Positions 42,834 to 51,619 of a stretch of 64,000 nucleotides of DNA are shown piece after piece (positions within the stretch are counted from its first letter, which is position 1; each line of letters begins with the position of its first letter). A program made the position numbers and the translations under genes. A model generated the notes under the pieces. It made no database searches. It had not been told where the DNA came from and worked only from the letters and a program-made list of their open reading frames with translations. Source of the stretch: JACPUX01 sp964517465 (GTDB lineage: Bacteria > Pseudomonadota > Gammaproteobacteria > Burkholderiales > Casimicrobiaceae); assembly GCA_964517465.1 (NCBI GenBank), contig CAZFEK010000001.1, forward strand, positions 124,001 to 188,000. The letters are read 5' to 3'.

Positions 42834-44723
42834 TCAGCGCCGCTCGCCTCGGAGTTCCAGAACTTTGGTCTGCAGTGTTTCCGGAGTGACCGCGAGCGGC
42901 GCGCACGCTTGCGCGATGACCAGTTCGATGCGCGAAAATGCGCCGCGCCAACGGCGGAAGGCCTTGCCTTCGGAATAGCGGCTGAAGAAGCTGCCCCAAA
43001 GACCGCGCAAGGCCATGGGAAAAACCGGCACCGGCACATCCCCGAGGATTCGGGTGATGCCCCCTTTGAAGGGCGACATTTCGCCATCCGCAGTGAGCCG
43101 CCCCTCCGGGAAAATGCACACCAGATCCCCCTCGCGCAGCGCTTGGGCGATTTCCTGGAAGGCCGTTTCCTTGCGCGCCGCATCCTCCTTTTCCGGTGCG
43201 ATGGGGATGGTCTTCATGGCGCGGAAGATGGCGCCCAGAAGCGGCGTCTGGAAGATGCGATGATCCATGACGAAGCGCACCGGGCGCGGGCAGGCCGCGG
43301 AGATCACCAGCGCATCGACATAGCTCACGTGGTTGCAGACCAGGAGCGCAGCGCCTTCTTCCGGCAGATGGTTCCGGCCGCGCAAACGCAGCCGATACAT
43401 GCTGTGAATCAACAGCCAGGCCAAAAACCGCAGCAGGAACTCCGGCACCAGGCCATAGATATAGATGGCCACCGCGGCATTGAGCAGTCCGGTGATCAAG
43501 AACAAAGTGGGAATGCTGACCCCGTTGGCCAACAGCGCCGCGCCCATGCCTGCCGAGGCGATCATGAACAAGGCGTTGAGGATATTGTTGGCGGCGATGA
43601 TGCGCGAGCGATGGCTGGGTTCGGCTTTGGCTTGAATCAGCGCGTACAGCGGAACGCTATAAAAACCCGCAAACATCGCCAGGAGAAAGAGGTCGCCCAA
43701 CACCCGCCAGTTAGGGCCTTGCTCCAGGAAAGCACCGATGCCCAACGTTTCGGCCGGAGCGAGGTGCTGGCAGGCGAAGAAGAGATCCACTGCAAATAAC
43801 GTCATGCCGATGGAGCCAAAGGGCACCAGGCCGATCTCCACCTTATGACCCGACAGCCGTTCGCACAGCAGTGAGCCGATGCCGATGCCGACCGAAAACA
43901 CGGCCAGGAGCAGAGTAACCACGTTTTCATCGCCGTGCAGGACGAGCTTGGCAAAAGTGGAAAACTGGGTGAGAAAGGTGGCCCCGAAGAACCAGAGCCA
44001 GGAGATGCCCAGAAGAGAGAGAAACACCACCCGCTTCTGGCGTGCAAAACCCAGGTTGCGCCAGGTTTCGGCAAAGGGATTCCAGTTGATCGCCAGATCC
44101 GGCGCAGGCGCCGGCGAGCGCGGCACGAACTGCGCCGCGGCAAGGCCCAGCGCGGCAAGGGCGAAAGTGGCGATGGCGACGTATTGCTCGCCGGCAGGTT
44201 TGATGTTGATCAGTGCGCCGCCCAGCATGGTCCCCAAGAGTATGGCGACGAAAGTGCCCATTTCCACCAGGCCGTTGCCGCCGACGAGTTCTTCCTCGGC
44301 GAGGTGCTGGGGCAGGTAGGCGTATTTCACCGGTCCGAACAAAGTGGAATGCAGGCCCATGAGAAAAAGCGCGGCGAACAGCAGGCCTAGCGAGCGGTGC
44401 GTAAAACCCACCCAGGCGATGCCCATGATCAGCACTTCCAGGGTTTTCACCAGGCGAATCAGCTTGGCTTTGTCATACTTGTCGGCGAGTTGCCCCGCCG
44501 TCGCAGAAAAGAGCAAGAAAGGCAAAATGAACACCGCGGCAATGGCATTGACCAACACTACCGAAGGCCAAGTGGACCATTGCGCAGCGTGGTAGGTGAC
44601 GAGTATGGTCAGCGCGAACTTGAAGACGTTGTCATTGCCGGCGCCGAGGAACTGGGTCCAGAAAAAGGGGGCGAAGCGGCGCTGGGTCAGCAACTGGTAT
44701 TGATTGCGGCTGTGTGCTTTCAA
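42834..44723 (-). CDS. MFS transporter fused to PlsC-type acyltransferase
   Basis: A 629-residue two-part membrane protein. Residues 1-425 are a major facilitator with about twelve helices, resembling the lysophospholipid transporter LplT (GAGNDNVFKFALTILVTY near the start). Residues about 435-620 are a 1-acyl-glycerol-3-phosphate acyltransferase domain with NHVSYVD and FPEGRLT catalytic blocks. Such proteins flip and re-acylate lysophospholipids. No acyl-ACP synthetase domain is attached, unlike the longer fusions in the family. The start is TTG 44723, supported by GGAGG four bases upstream. The next gene begins two bases after its stop. Confidence 0.88.
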   Translation of the reverse strand: MKAHSRNQYQLLTQRRFAPFFWTQFLGAGNDNVFKFALTILVTYHAAQWSTWPSVVLVNAIAAVFILPFLLFSATAGQLADKYDKAKLIRLVKTLEVLIMGIAWVGFTHRSLGLLFAALFLMGLHSTLFGPVKYAYLPQHLAEEELVGGNGLVEMGTFVAILLGTMLGGALINIKPAGEQYVAIATFALAALGLAAAQFVPRSPAPAPDLAINWNPFAETWRNLGFARQKRVVFLSLLGISWLWFFGATFLTQFSTFAKLVLHGDENVVTLLLAVFSVGIGIGSLLCERLSGHKVEIGLVPFGSIGMTLFAVDLFFACQHLAPAETLGIGAFLEQGPNWRVLGDLFLLAMFAGFYSVPLYALIQAKAEPSHRSRIIAANNILNALFMIASAGMGAALLANGVSIPTLFLITGLLNAAVAIYIYGLVPEFLLRFLAWLLIHSMYRLRLRGRNHLPEEGAALLVCNHVSYVDALVISAACPRPVRFVMDHRIFQTPLLGAIFRAMKTIPIAPEKEDAARKETAFQEIAQALREGDLVCIFPEGRLTADGEMSPFKGGITRILGDVPVPVFPMALRGLWGSFFSRYSEGKAFRRWRGAFSRIELVIAQACAPLAVTPETLQTKVLELRGERR

Positions 44724-44740
44724 GGAGCCTCCAGTTCAGT

Positions 44741-46009
44741 TTAGTGATTGTCGTGAGGGGCAGCGGCAACACCTGGGGTCGGTGCGCGCTGGCCATGCGC
44801 AAAGAAGCGACGGGTTTCGAACACCGAGGGCGCAAACTGCTTTTCGCGCCAGGTCAAGCTGCGTTTCAAGACGAAATCGAACAACAGGGGATTAAACTCG
44901 CGCAGCTCTTTGAGCACCTCGGTATCGGCCGGACGCAGCAAACCAGCGCTCGCCAAACGATCGACGGAAAAAATCGGCATCACTCCCGGCAGCGGATAAT
45001 CCGACCCGTTGAGCAACCGGGAATGCCAGTCGCTGCGATCAAGAAGCTTGGGCAGCACATGCAGCCGGTTCAACTGCGTCACCGCCGAGATATCGCCAAA
45101 AAGCCGTGCGGTAAACCGCGTCTCGTCCATGAGCCGGGTGAACAGCGAGAAACAATCGGCCGTCGCGGCGTTGGGGCCGCGATCGAGATCGACCGCCGTG
45201 CCCAGGGAGGCGCAATGGGCTACCACCACCCGCACGCCGGCATCGAGCGGCACCCTCAGCTTCAGGGGATTACCCAGCGCTTGCGCATTGGATCCGTGCA
45301 CCGCCTTCTCTTCGCCGGCGTGGGTGATGAGCGGCACATCGTGCTGCGCCAGGCGAGCATAAAACGCCGCACAGCGTTTTGCCGCGGGATCGATGTTCTG
45401 CGCCGCGGGCAGCCATTTCACCGCCCGCGCTCCGCCCGCTACCGCGCGGTCCAAAGCTTCGAGCGCGTCGGCACGATAGGGGTGTATCGATGCCGCCCAT
45501 TCGAATTCGCCGTAGTGCGCCTGCGCCACCGCCTGGGCATAGGCATTGGGCACATGGAAAGTGGAGCGCTCGGTGAGACGCCGTCCTTCTTCATCGTGCG
45601 CCCAGTCGAAAGCAAAGAGCAAAAGCTTCACCCCCGGGCGCAACCCATCCATGAGGTTCAAGAGCCGCTCGACCACGCTTTCATCTACTCGGCCCGGTGC
45701 ATCGTGGGCACAACTGGCATTGAGATAAAAGAGCCGCTGCACGAGTTGCAAAGGCGAGAGCAGGCTTTCCATGGCCGGATTGATCCAGATTCCGCTGCCT
45801 GAATCGCCGTTGCCGAACAAATGCGCGTGGGTATCCCACATCTCCTCGGGACGCAATCCGCTCCAGGCTTGGCGCAACAGCGGATGTTTCGCCAGCGCTT
45901 GCGGCATCATGGCGCGGCAAGGATTGGCGAGCCCCTCGCGGAAGCTGAAGTCGCAGCCGCCGGTCAGTGCGGCAGCGGCCAGCGCGCCGAGGAAGCCGCG
46001 GCGATTCAT
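44741..46009 (-). CDS. Exported amidohydrolase-like metal-dependent hydrolase
   Basis: A 422-residue TIM-barrel hydrolase. The N-terminus MNRRGFLGALAAAALTGGC carries a Tat-like NRRGF motif and a lipobox, so it may be a Tat-exported lipoprotein. Metal ligands of the amidohydrolase-2 group are visible: WDTHAHLFG (HxH), PLITHAGEE, VVVAHCAS and NGSDYPL (Asp). The substrate is not known. ATG 46009 overlaps the stop of the ArsR regulator as ATGA, so the two form one operon. The gene ends 17 bp before the MFS-PlsC start. Confidence 0.83.
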   Translation of the reverse strand: MNRRGFLGALAAAALTGGCDFSFREGLANPCRAMMPQALAKHPLLRQAWSGLRPEEMWDTHAHLFGNGDSGSGIWINPAMESLLSPLQLVQRLFYLNASCAHDAPGRVDESVVERLLNLMDGLRPGVKLLLFAFDWAHDEEGRRLTERSTFHVPNAYAQAVAQAHYGEFEWAASIHPYRADALEALDRAVAGGARAVKWLPAAQNIDPAAKRCAAFYARLAQHDVPLITHAGEEKAVHGSNAQALGNPLKLRVPLDAGVRVVVAHCASLGTAVDLDRGPNAATADCFSLFTRLMDETRFTARLFGDISAVTQLNRLHVLPKLLDRSDWHSRLLNGSDYPLPGVMPIFSVDRLASAGLLRPADTEVLKELREFNPLLFDFVLKRSLTWREKQFAPSVFETRRFFAHGQRAPTPGVAAAPHDNH

Positions 46010-46317
46010 GCGTGCTGCCTCACGTAATCGAGCACGTCGCTCAAGACTTTGTCGAGGTAGTTCTTGTCGAGCCAAAAGTAGACTTCCTTGCCGAGTTTCT
46101 CGGACTTGAGCACCCCCGCCTCACGCAAGATGCGCAGGTGGTGAGACACCGTGGGTCGGGAGAGGGTGGATACCGCGGCAATCTGGCTCACATTCAGACG
46201 CTCGTCAGGCTCGAAAGTGAGCAGGATGCGCTGCCGATGTTCGTCGCCCAAGGCCACGAACACCCGGCTCATCGCTCGCCAGGGCGTGGGGATCTTGCGC
46301 ATGTAATCGGTTTTCAT
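46006..46317 (-). CDS. ArsR-family repressor
   Basis: A 103-residue winged-helix regulator. The recognition region is NVSQIAAVSTLSRPTVSHHL followed by RILREAGVLKSEKLGKEVYF, typical of ArsR. No cysteine metal site of the classical CxC type is seen, so it probably does not sense arsenic or heavy metals. ATG 46317 (MKTDYMRK) is chosen; ATG 46335 is an in-frame alternative. It is coupled to the downstream exported hydrolase, which it likely controls, and it is divergent from yebC. Confidence 0.87.
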   Translation of the reverse strand: MKTDYMRKIPTPWRAMSRVFVALGDEHRQRILLTFEPDERLNVSQIAAVSTLSRPTVSHHLRILREAGVLKSEKLGKEVYFWLDKNYLDKVLSDVLDYVRQHA

Positions 46318-46394
46318 GTCGACGATCTTAAACATATAATCGCATTTGTCAAGCCCCCCGCGCACTCGGGGCAAGGCCTGGCGCCGTGCTGCGG

Positions 46395-46403
46395 TGGTAT
46401 AAT
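46395..46403 (+). promoter_or_regulatory. Extended -10 promoter of the yebC-ruv-tol block
   Basis: TATAAT (46398-46403) is preceded by TGG at the right place to make an extended -10 (TGnTATAAT). The -35 region is poor, which an extended -10 can offset. Transcription would begin about 46410, giving a leader of about 27 bases before the yebC ATG. Confidence 0.65.
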
Positions 46404-46436
46404 TGCCGCTTGTGATCTTCCGATTCTGGAGCAGTC

Positions 46437-47162
46437 ATGGCCGGCCACAGCAAATGGGCGAACATCAAACACAAAAAAGCCGCGGCGGACGCCAAACGCG
46501 GCAAGATTTTCACCCGGCTGATCAAAGAAATCACCGTCGCGGCCAAACTGGGCGGCGGGGATCCCGGCGCCAACCCCCGCCTGCGCTTGGCCATGGACAA
46601 GGCCATGGACAACAACATGCCCAAAGACACCATCGAGCGCGCGATCAAGCGCGGCTCGGGTGAAATGGAAGGCGTCAACTACGAAGAAATCCGCTACGAA
46701 GGCTACGGCATCAACGGCGCCGCCGTGATCGTCGATTGCCTCACCGACAATCGCACCCGAACCGTCGCCGACGTGCGCCACGCCTTCACCAAATATGGCG
46801 GCAATCTCGGCACCGACGGCTCGGTTGCGTTTCTGTTCAAGCATTGCGGGCAGCTCGTCTTCGCCCCCGGCACCGACGAGGACAAGCTCATCGAAGCAGC
46901 GCTGGAGGCGGGCGCCGAAGATGTGCTCAGCCACGAAGACGGCAGCATCGAAGTGATCACCGGCCCTTACGAATTTGTCGCCGTCAAAGAAGCACTCGCC
47001 AAAGGCGGCTTCAAAGCCGAACTGGGGGAAGTGATCATGAAACCCGCCACCGAAGTTGAATTAAAGGGCGATGAGGGCGCAAGAATGCAAAAGCTCATCG
47101 ACGCCTTGGAAATGCTCGACGACGTGCAGGATGTCTACACCTCGGCGCTGATCGAGCAATAG
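46437..47162 (+). CDS. yebC: YebC/PmpR-family regulator or translation factor
   Basis: A 241-residue cytoplasmic protein. The start MAGHSKWANIKHKKAAADAK and the LRLAMDKAMDNNMPKDTIER segment are diagnostic of YebC. Family members act as DNA-binding regulators and, in recent work, as ribosome-associated factors that ease translation of proline runs. The order yebC-ruvC-ruvA-ruvB is conserved in many bacteria. TolA of this window, with its long proline runs, is a potential client downstream. Confidence 0.95.
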   Translation: MAGHSKWANIKHKKAAADAKRGKIFTRLIKEITVAAKLGGGDPGANPRLRLAMDKAMDNNMPKDTIERAIKRGSGEMEGVNYEEIRYEGYGINGAAVIVDCLTDNRTRTVADVRHAFTKYGGNLGTDGSVAFLFKHCGQLVFAPGTDEDKLIEAALEAGAEDVLSHEDGSIEVITGPYEFVAVKEALAKGGFKAELGEVIMKPATEVELKGDEGARMQKLIDALEMLDDVQDVYTSALIEQ

Positions 47163-47188
47163 CGGCTTGCGCCTGCGCTGACCCCGCC

Positions 47189-47728
47189 GTGCTGGCCCAA
47201 GCCGCGCCCGCTATTCGCCGAGTGCTAGGCATCGATCCCGGCTTGCGCTGCACCGGTTTTGGCGTAATCGGCGTGCAGGGGCAGCGCCTGCAATACCTCG
47301 CCAGCGGCACCATCAAGAACACCGGCGGCGAGCTTCCCGCGCGCCTGGCCATCATCCTGCGAGACCTCTCGGAAGTGATTGCCCGGTTCCAGCCGATCGA
47401 TGTGGCGATCGAGAAAGTGTTCGTCAACGTCAACCCGCAATCCACTTTGCTCCTGGGACAAGCTCGCGGCGCTGCGATCTGCGCCGCGGTGCTGGCGGGT
47501 CTTCCAGTCGCCGAATACACTGCCTTGCAGGTGAAACAGGCGGTCGTAGGCAATGGCCACGCCGCCAAAGAACAAGTGCAGGAAATGGTCAAGCGGCTTC
47601 TCGCTCTGCCGGCAGCACCCGCGGCCGATGCTGCCGATGCGCTGGCTTGCGCCATCTGTCATGCCCACGCCAGCAGCGGTCTGCTGCCCAGCGCAGCGCG
47701 GCGCGTGCGTCGAGGACGCATACTGTGA
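47189..47728 (+). CDS. ruvC: Crossover junction endodeoxyribonuclease RuvC
   Basis: A 179-residue Holliday junction resolvase. The four catalytic acids match E. coli Asp7, Glu66, Asp138 and Asp141 with a constant offset of nine: Asp16 (GIDPGLR), Glu75 (AIEKVF), Asp147 and Asp150. The start is GTG 47189, giving a short N-terminal extension. Its TGA overlaps the GTG of the next gene (47725). It is part of the ruvC-HAD-ruvA-ruvB series. Confidence 0.95.
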   Translation: MLAQAAPAIRRVLGIDPGLRCTGFGVIGVQGQRLQYLASGTIKNTGGELPARLAIILRDLSEVIARFQPIDVAIEKVFVNVNPQSTLLLGQARGAAICAAVLAGLPVAEYTALQVKQAVVGNGHAAKEQVQEMVKRLLALPAAPAADAADALACAICHAHASSGLLPSAARRVRRGRIL

Positions 47729-48411
47729 CGCCGATTCGCGCTGTCCTCTTCGACATGGATGGTCTGTTGCTCGACAGCGAGCGCATCGCCCTCGCTGTGC
47801 TTGCCGACACCGCCCGCGCACTGGGCCTCATTTGGAGCGAGGCTGCCGGTCTGGGCATGATAGGACTCAACGAGCGCGATTCCGACGCCTGGTTGTTGCA
47901 CTACTTCGGCGCCGATTTTCCGGTGCGCGAATTGCGCACGGCGTTTAATGCCCGCTATCACTCCCGCGTCGAGCAAGGTCCGCTGCCGCTGAAGCCGGGG
48001 GCGCGCGACCTCCTCGCTGGGCTGGAAAAGCGCAAGCTGCCTTGCGCCGTCGCCACCTCCACCCGCCAAACGCTGGCCCTGCGCAAATTGCAGAATGCTG
48101 GCCTAGAAGGCTATTTCCGCGCGGTAATCGGCGGCGATCAAGTGGCCCGAGGCAAACCCGCAGCGGACATTTATCTTGCCGCAGCCGCTGCGCTGGGCAT
48201 CGCCCCGGAACATGCGTTGGCTTTGGAAGATTCCGATGCCGGCATCGCCGCCGCACTCGCGGCAGGCTGCCAGGCGCTGATGGTGCCCGACCTGCGCCCG
48301 CCGTCCGCGGCCACGCTGGCGCGCGGTGTGCCCGTTCTCGCCTCGCTCGCCCAGGTCACCCCGCTCCTTGCTCCGGTTTTCGGCGTCGAGCCCGCGCCTA
48401 CGTTATCATGA
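47725..48411 (+). CDS. HAD-superfamily phosphatase between ruvC and ruvA
   Basis: A 228-residue hydrolase of the beta-phosphoglucomutase/phosphatase-like HAD group. Motif I is FDMDGLLLDSE, motif II VATSTR, motif III Lys in RGKPAADIYL, and motif IV ALEDSDAG. A small helical cap lies between motifs I and II. The start is GTG 47725 sharing GTGA with the ruvC stop. Its presence inside the ruv series is unusual and may be an added metabolic passenger. Confidence 0.88.
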   Translation: MTPIRAVLFDMDGLLLDSERIALAVLADTARALGLIWSEAAGLGMIGLNERDSDAWLLHYFGADFPVRELRTAFNARYHSRVEQGPLPLKPGARDLLAGLEKRKLPCAVATSTRQTLALRKLQNAGLEGYFRAVIGGDQVARGKPAADIYLAAAAALGIAPEHALALEDSDAGIAAALAAGCQALMVPDLRPPSAATLARGVPVLASLAQVTPLLAPVFGVEPAPTLS

Positions 48412-48439
48412 CGCGGTTTGCGCCTTTTGCCCCTCTGCC

Positions 48440-49021
48440 ATGATCGGCCGCCTCGCTGGCATTTTGCTGGAAAAGAATCCGCCCCAGGTCTTGGTGGACG
48501 TGCAGGGTATCGCCTATGAAGTCGACGTGCCGATGAGCACGCTCTACAACCTGCCGGATAACGGGCAGAAAGTGATGCTTTTCACCCACTTGGTCGTGCG
48601 CGAAGACGCCCATCTGCTGTTCGGCTTTGGCAGTGAAAGCGAACGCCGCACTTTTCGCGAACTCTTGAAGATCTCCGGCGTCGGCGCGCGCACCGCGCTC
48701 TCCGTGCTCTCCGGCTTGAGTGTCGCGGAACTCGCCCAAGCGGTTACGCTGCAGGAAGCGGGGCGGTTGACCCGAATTCCGGGCATAGGCAAAAAAACCG
48801 CCGAACGCCTGCTCTTGGAATTGAAGGGGAAGCTCGGCGCCGACCTCGGCGCAGCGCCCGCCGGAAACGCCGCCCCCGCGGCCGGCAACGACGTGCTCAA
48901 TGCGCTTTTGGCCCTGGGTTACAATGAAAAAGAAGCGCACTATGCCATCAAGCAATTGCCCGAGGGGCTTTCCGTCACCGAAGGCATACGCGCTGCGCTC
49001 AAAGCTCTCGGCAAGGCCTGA
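48440..49021 (+). CDS. ruvA: Holliday junction branch migration protein RuvA
   Basis: A 193-residue protein. The N-terminal OB domain starts MIGRLAGILLEKNPPQVLVD. The two helix-hairpin-helix motifs KISGVGARTALSVLSG and RIPGIGKKTAERLLLELK bind the junction. The C-terminal domain III begins after an alanine-rich linker and contacts RuvB. ATG 48440 follows the HAD gene by 28 bp. Confidence 0.96.
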   Translation: MIGRLAGILLEKNPPQVLVDVQGIAYEVDVPMSTLYNLPDNGQKVMLFTHLVVREDAHLLFGFGSESERRTFRELLKISGVGARTALSVLSGLSVAELAQAVTLQEAGRLTRIPGIGKKTAERLLLELKGKLGADLGAAPAGNAAPAAGNDVLNALLALGYNEKEAHYAIKQLPEGLSVTEGIRAALKALGKA

Positions 49022-49027
49022 CCTTCG

Positions 49028-50068
49028 ATGATTCAAGCCGACCGCATGGTCGATCCCGCTCCCGCCGGCGCCCAGGAAGAAGCGCTGGAAAGGGCGCTGC
49101 GCCCGCGCGAGCTGGCCGAGTACGTCGGGCAAGAGAAAATCCGCGACCAACTGGGCCTGTTCATCGAAGCGGCGAGGCGACGCAAAGAGGCCTTGGATCA
49201 CGTGCTGCTCTTCGGCCCTCCCGGCTTGGGCAAGACCACGCTTTCGCACATCATTGCCCATGAGCTGGGAGTGAACTTGCGCCAAACTTCCGGCCCGGTG
49301 CTGGAGCGCGCCGGCGACCTCGCGGCCCAGCTTACGAATCTCGAGCCCTTCGACGTTTTGTTCATCGACGAAATCCACCGCCTTTCGCCGGTGGTGGAGG
49401 AAATCCTCTACCCCGCGCTGGAGGATTTTCAGCTCGACATCATGATCGGCGAAGGTCCGGCCGCGCGTTCCGTGAAAGTGCCGCTGCCGCCTTTCACCCT
49501 GGTGGGCGCCACGACGCGGGCGGGCATGCTCACCAATCCGCTGCGCGACCGTTTCGGCATCGTGGCGCGCCTCGAGTTTTATTCGGCCGAAGAACTTTCG
49601 CGCATCGTCGCCCGCTCGGCCCGGTTGCTGAACATCGAAACCGATCCGGCCGGCGCTTTGGAGGTTGCCCGGCGCGCGCGCGGCACGCCGCGCATCGCCA
49701 ACCGGCTTTTGCGCCGCGTGCGCGATTTCGCCCAAGTGCGCGCCAACGGGCTGATTTCCCGCGAGGTGGCGGACGCTGCTTTGCGCATGCTGGAAGTGGA
49801 TGCCGAGGGGCTCGATTTGATGGACCGCAAGCTCTTGAGCACGGTGTTGGAGAAATTCTCCGGCGGTCCGGTGGGAGTGGACAATTTGGCCGCCGCCATC
49901 GGCGAAGAGCGCGACACCATCGAAGACGTGATCGAGCCTTTCCTGATCCAACAAGGATTCCTGCAACGCACCACGCGCGGGCGCGTGGCCACTGCCACCG
50001 CCTATCGCCACTTCGGCCTTGCTCCGCCGGCCCGCACCGCAACGGCGGATCTGTTCAACGATGAGTGA
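49028..50068 (+). CDS. ruvB: Holliday junction ATPase RuvB
   Basis: A 346-residue AAA+ motor for branch migration. It has Walker A GPPGLGKTT, Walker B FIDEIHRL, sensor 1 GATTRAG and the arginine finger region LRDRFGI, plus the winged-helix C-terminus GFLQRTTRGR. It follows ruvA by 6 bp and overlaps ybgC by 8 bp. Confidence 0.97.
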   Translation: MIQADRMVDPAPAGAQEEALERALRPRELAEYVGQEKIRDQLGLFIEAARRRKEALDHVLLFGPPGLGKTTLSHIIAHELGVNLRQTSGPVLERAGDLAAQLTNLEPFDVLFIDEIHRLSPVVEEILYPALEDFQLDIMIGEGPAARSVKVPLPPFTLVGATTRAGMLTNPLRDRFGIVARLEFYSAEELSRIVARSARLLNIETDPAGALEVARRARGTPRIANRLLRRVRDFAQVRANGLISREVADAALRMLEVDAEGLDLMDRKLLSTVLEKFSGGPVGVDNLAAAIGEERDTIEDVIEPFLIQQGFLQRTTRGRVATATAYRHFGLAPPARTATADLFNDE

Positions 50069-50471
50069 AACCGAGTTCGCTTTTCCCCTGCGGGTGTATT
50101 ACGAAGACACCGATGCCGCGGGCGTGGTCTATTACGCCAATTACCTCAAGTTCATCGAGCGCGCCCGCACTGAATGGCTGCGTGACCTGGGTTTCGAACT
50201 GGCGGCGGTGGAACGCGATTTCGGCCGCGTGTTCGTGGTTCGCCATGTGAGCATCGATTTCCATTCGCCTGCTCGCCTCGGCGATGCGGTCAGCGCCACG
50301 GTGCGCGTCACCGAAACCGGCAGGAGCCGGCTGCGGCTTTTGCAGGAAGTGCGGCGCGGCACAGAGGTCCTGGTGCACGCCGCAGTGACCTTGGCTTGCC
50401 TCGATACCGCGCGCTGGCGCCCTGCGGCCATGCCCGCGCCACTCTTGTCCGCCCTGGAGGGCTCGTCTTGA
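50061..50471 (+). CDS. ybgC: Tol-Pal-associated acyl-CoA thioesterase YbgC
   Basis: A 136-residue hotdog thioesterase. The signature RVYYEDTDAAGVVYYANYLK contains the catalytic Asp18. YbgC hydrolyses short-chain acyl-CoA and is commonly the first gene of the tol-pal operon. ATG 50061 lies within the ruvB end. The stop overlaps the TTG start of tolQ. Confidence 0.94.
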   Translation: MSETEFAFPLRVYYEDTDAAGVVYYANYLKFIERARTEWLRDLGFELAAVERDFGRVFVVRHVSIDFHSPARLGDAVSATVRVTETGRSRLRLLQEVRRGTEVLVHAAVTLACLDTARWRPAAMPAPLLSALEGSS

Positions 50472-51142
50472 ACGTTCATTCCGATCTTTCGCTTTTTGCC
50501 TCGATCGCCCAGGCCAGCCTGCCGGTGCAAGCCGTGCTGCTCCTGCTCATTTTCGTTTCCCTGTGGTCCTGGTGGCAGATTTTTCTCAAGCTCTTTACCC
50601 TGCGCCGCGCAACACGCGAAACCGAGCGCTTCGAAGACGACTTCTGGAAAGGCGGCGATCTCACCGAGCTCTACCAGCAAGCCAACCGCGGCAGCCAAGA
50701 CGGCGGCGCGCTGGAGCGAGTATTCGCCGCCGGGTTTCGGGAATTCGTCAAACACAAGCGTCAACCCAACGCCAACGCGGCGGCGACCATGGACAGTTCG
50801 CGCCGCGCGATGCGAGCGGCCTACCAGCGCGAACTCGATGCCTTGGAGGCCAACCTTTCGGGCCTGGCCACGGTGGGTTCGGTGAGCCCTTATATCGGCC
50901 TCTTTGGCACCGTCTGGGGCATCATGAACGCTTTTCGCGGCCTGTCCAATGTCGGACAAGCCACGCTGGCGCACGTCGCGCCGGGCATTGCCGAAGCTTT
51001 GATCGCCACTGCCATCGGCCTCTTCGCCGCCATTCCCGCAGTGGTCGCCTACAACCGTTACAGCCACGACATCGACCGGCTGGCGATACGCTTCGAAACC
51101 TTCATGGAGGAGTTTTCCAATATCCTCCAGCGCCAAGCCTGA
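50468..51142 (+). CDS. tolQ: Tol-Pal system proton channel subunit TolQ
   Basis: A 224-residue inner-membrane protein with three transmembrane helices (about 15-35, 130-155 and 165-190) and conserved SPYIGLFGTVWGIM and IAEALIATAIGLFAAIPAVV. With TolR it uses the proton gradient to drive TolA. The start is TTG 50468: GGAGG lies eight bases upstream and its TTGA overlaps the ybgC stop. An ATG is not available near the true N-terminus. Confidence 0.94.
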   Translation: MNVHSDLSLFASIAQASLPVQAVLLLLIFVSLWSWWQIFLKLFTLRRATRETERFEDDFWKGGDLTELYQQANRGSQDGGALERVFAAGFREFVKHKRQPNANAAATMDSSRRAMRAAYQRELDALEANLSGLATVGSVSPYIGLFGTVWGIMNAFRGLSNVGQATLAHVAPGIAEALIATAIGLFAAIPAVVAYNRYSHDIDRLAIRFETFMEEFSNILQRQA

Positions 51143-51202
51143 GCTTGCGCAGATCTCGTCCCAACGCCGCGTCACATTTGCCTGCCAGCAGAGAGCCTGC
51201 CC

Positions 51203-51619
51203 ATGAGCCCCCGCCGTCCCCGCCGCTCGATCAACCAGATCAATGTGGTGCCCTACATCGACGTGATGCTGGTGCTTTTGATTATCTTCATGGTGACCGC
51301 GCCGCTGATCCAGCCGGGTGAAATTGAGTTGCCTTCGGTGGGGCAGAATCTCACCACCCCGGTCGCCCCTTTGGAAATCACCATCAAACTCGACCGCAGC
51401 ATCATCCTGCGCGATCGGGCGGGCAGCGCCGAAGCTCAGCGTCTCAACCGCGAGTCGCTGCTGGCGGCTGTGCGCAGCAAGCAAGAAAAGCGTCCTGATC
51501 AGGCGGTGGTGATTGCCGCTGACAAAGGGGTGCGCTACGAGGACGTGGTCGCCGTGCTCGACCTCTTGCAGCGCAACCAGGTCAAGAAAGTCGGATTGCT
51601 GGCGCGCTCCACTTCATGA
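51203..51619 (+). CDS. tolR: Tol-Pal system protein TolR
   Basis: A 138-residue ExbD/TolR-family protein with one transmembrane helix (about 17-36). The channel aspartate is in NVVPYIDVMLVLLIIFMVT, and the C-terminal domain is periplasmic (KGVRYEDVVAVLDLLQ). It follows tolQ by 60 bp and shares ATGA with tolA. Confidence 0.95.
   Translation: MSPRRPRRSINQINVVPYIDVMLVLLIIFMVTAPLIQPGEIELPSVGQNLTTPVAPLEITIKLDRSIILRDRAGSAEAQRLNRESLLAAVRSKQEKRPDQAVVIAADKGVRYEDVVAVLDLLQRNQVKKVGLLARSTS

Noticed and set aside
46324..46352. TTGACA on the minus strand as ArsR promoter
   Set aside because: No acceptable -10 hexamer lies at 16-18 bp; the TTATAT nearby is only about 7 bases away.
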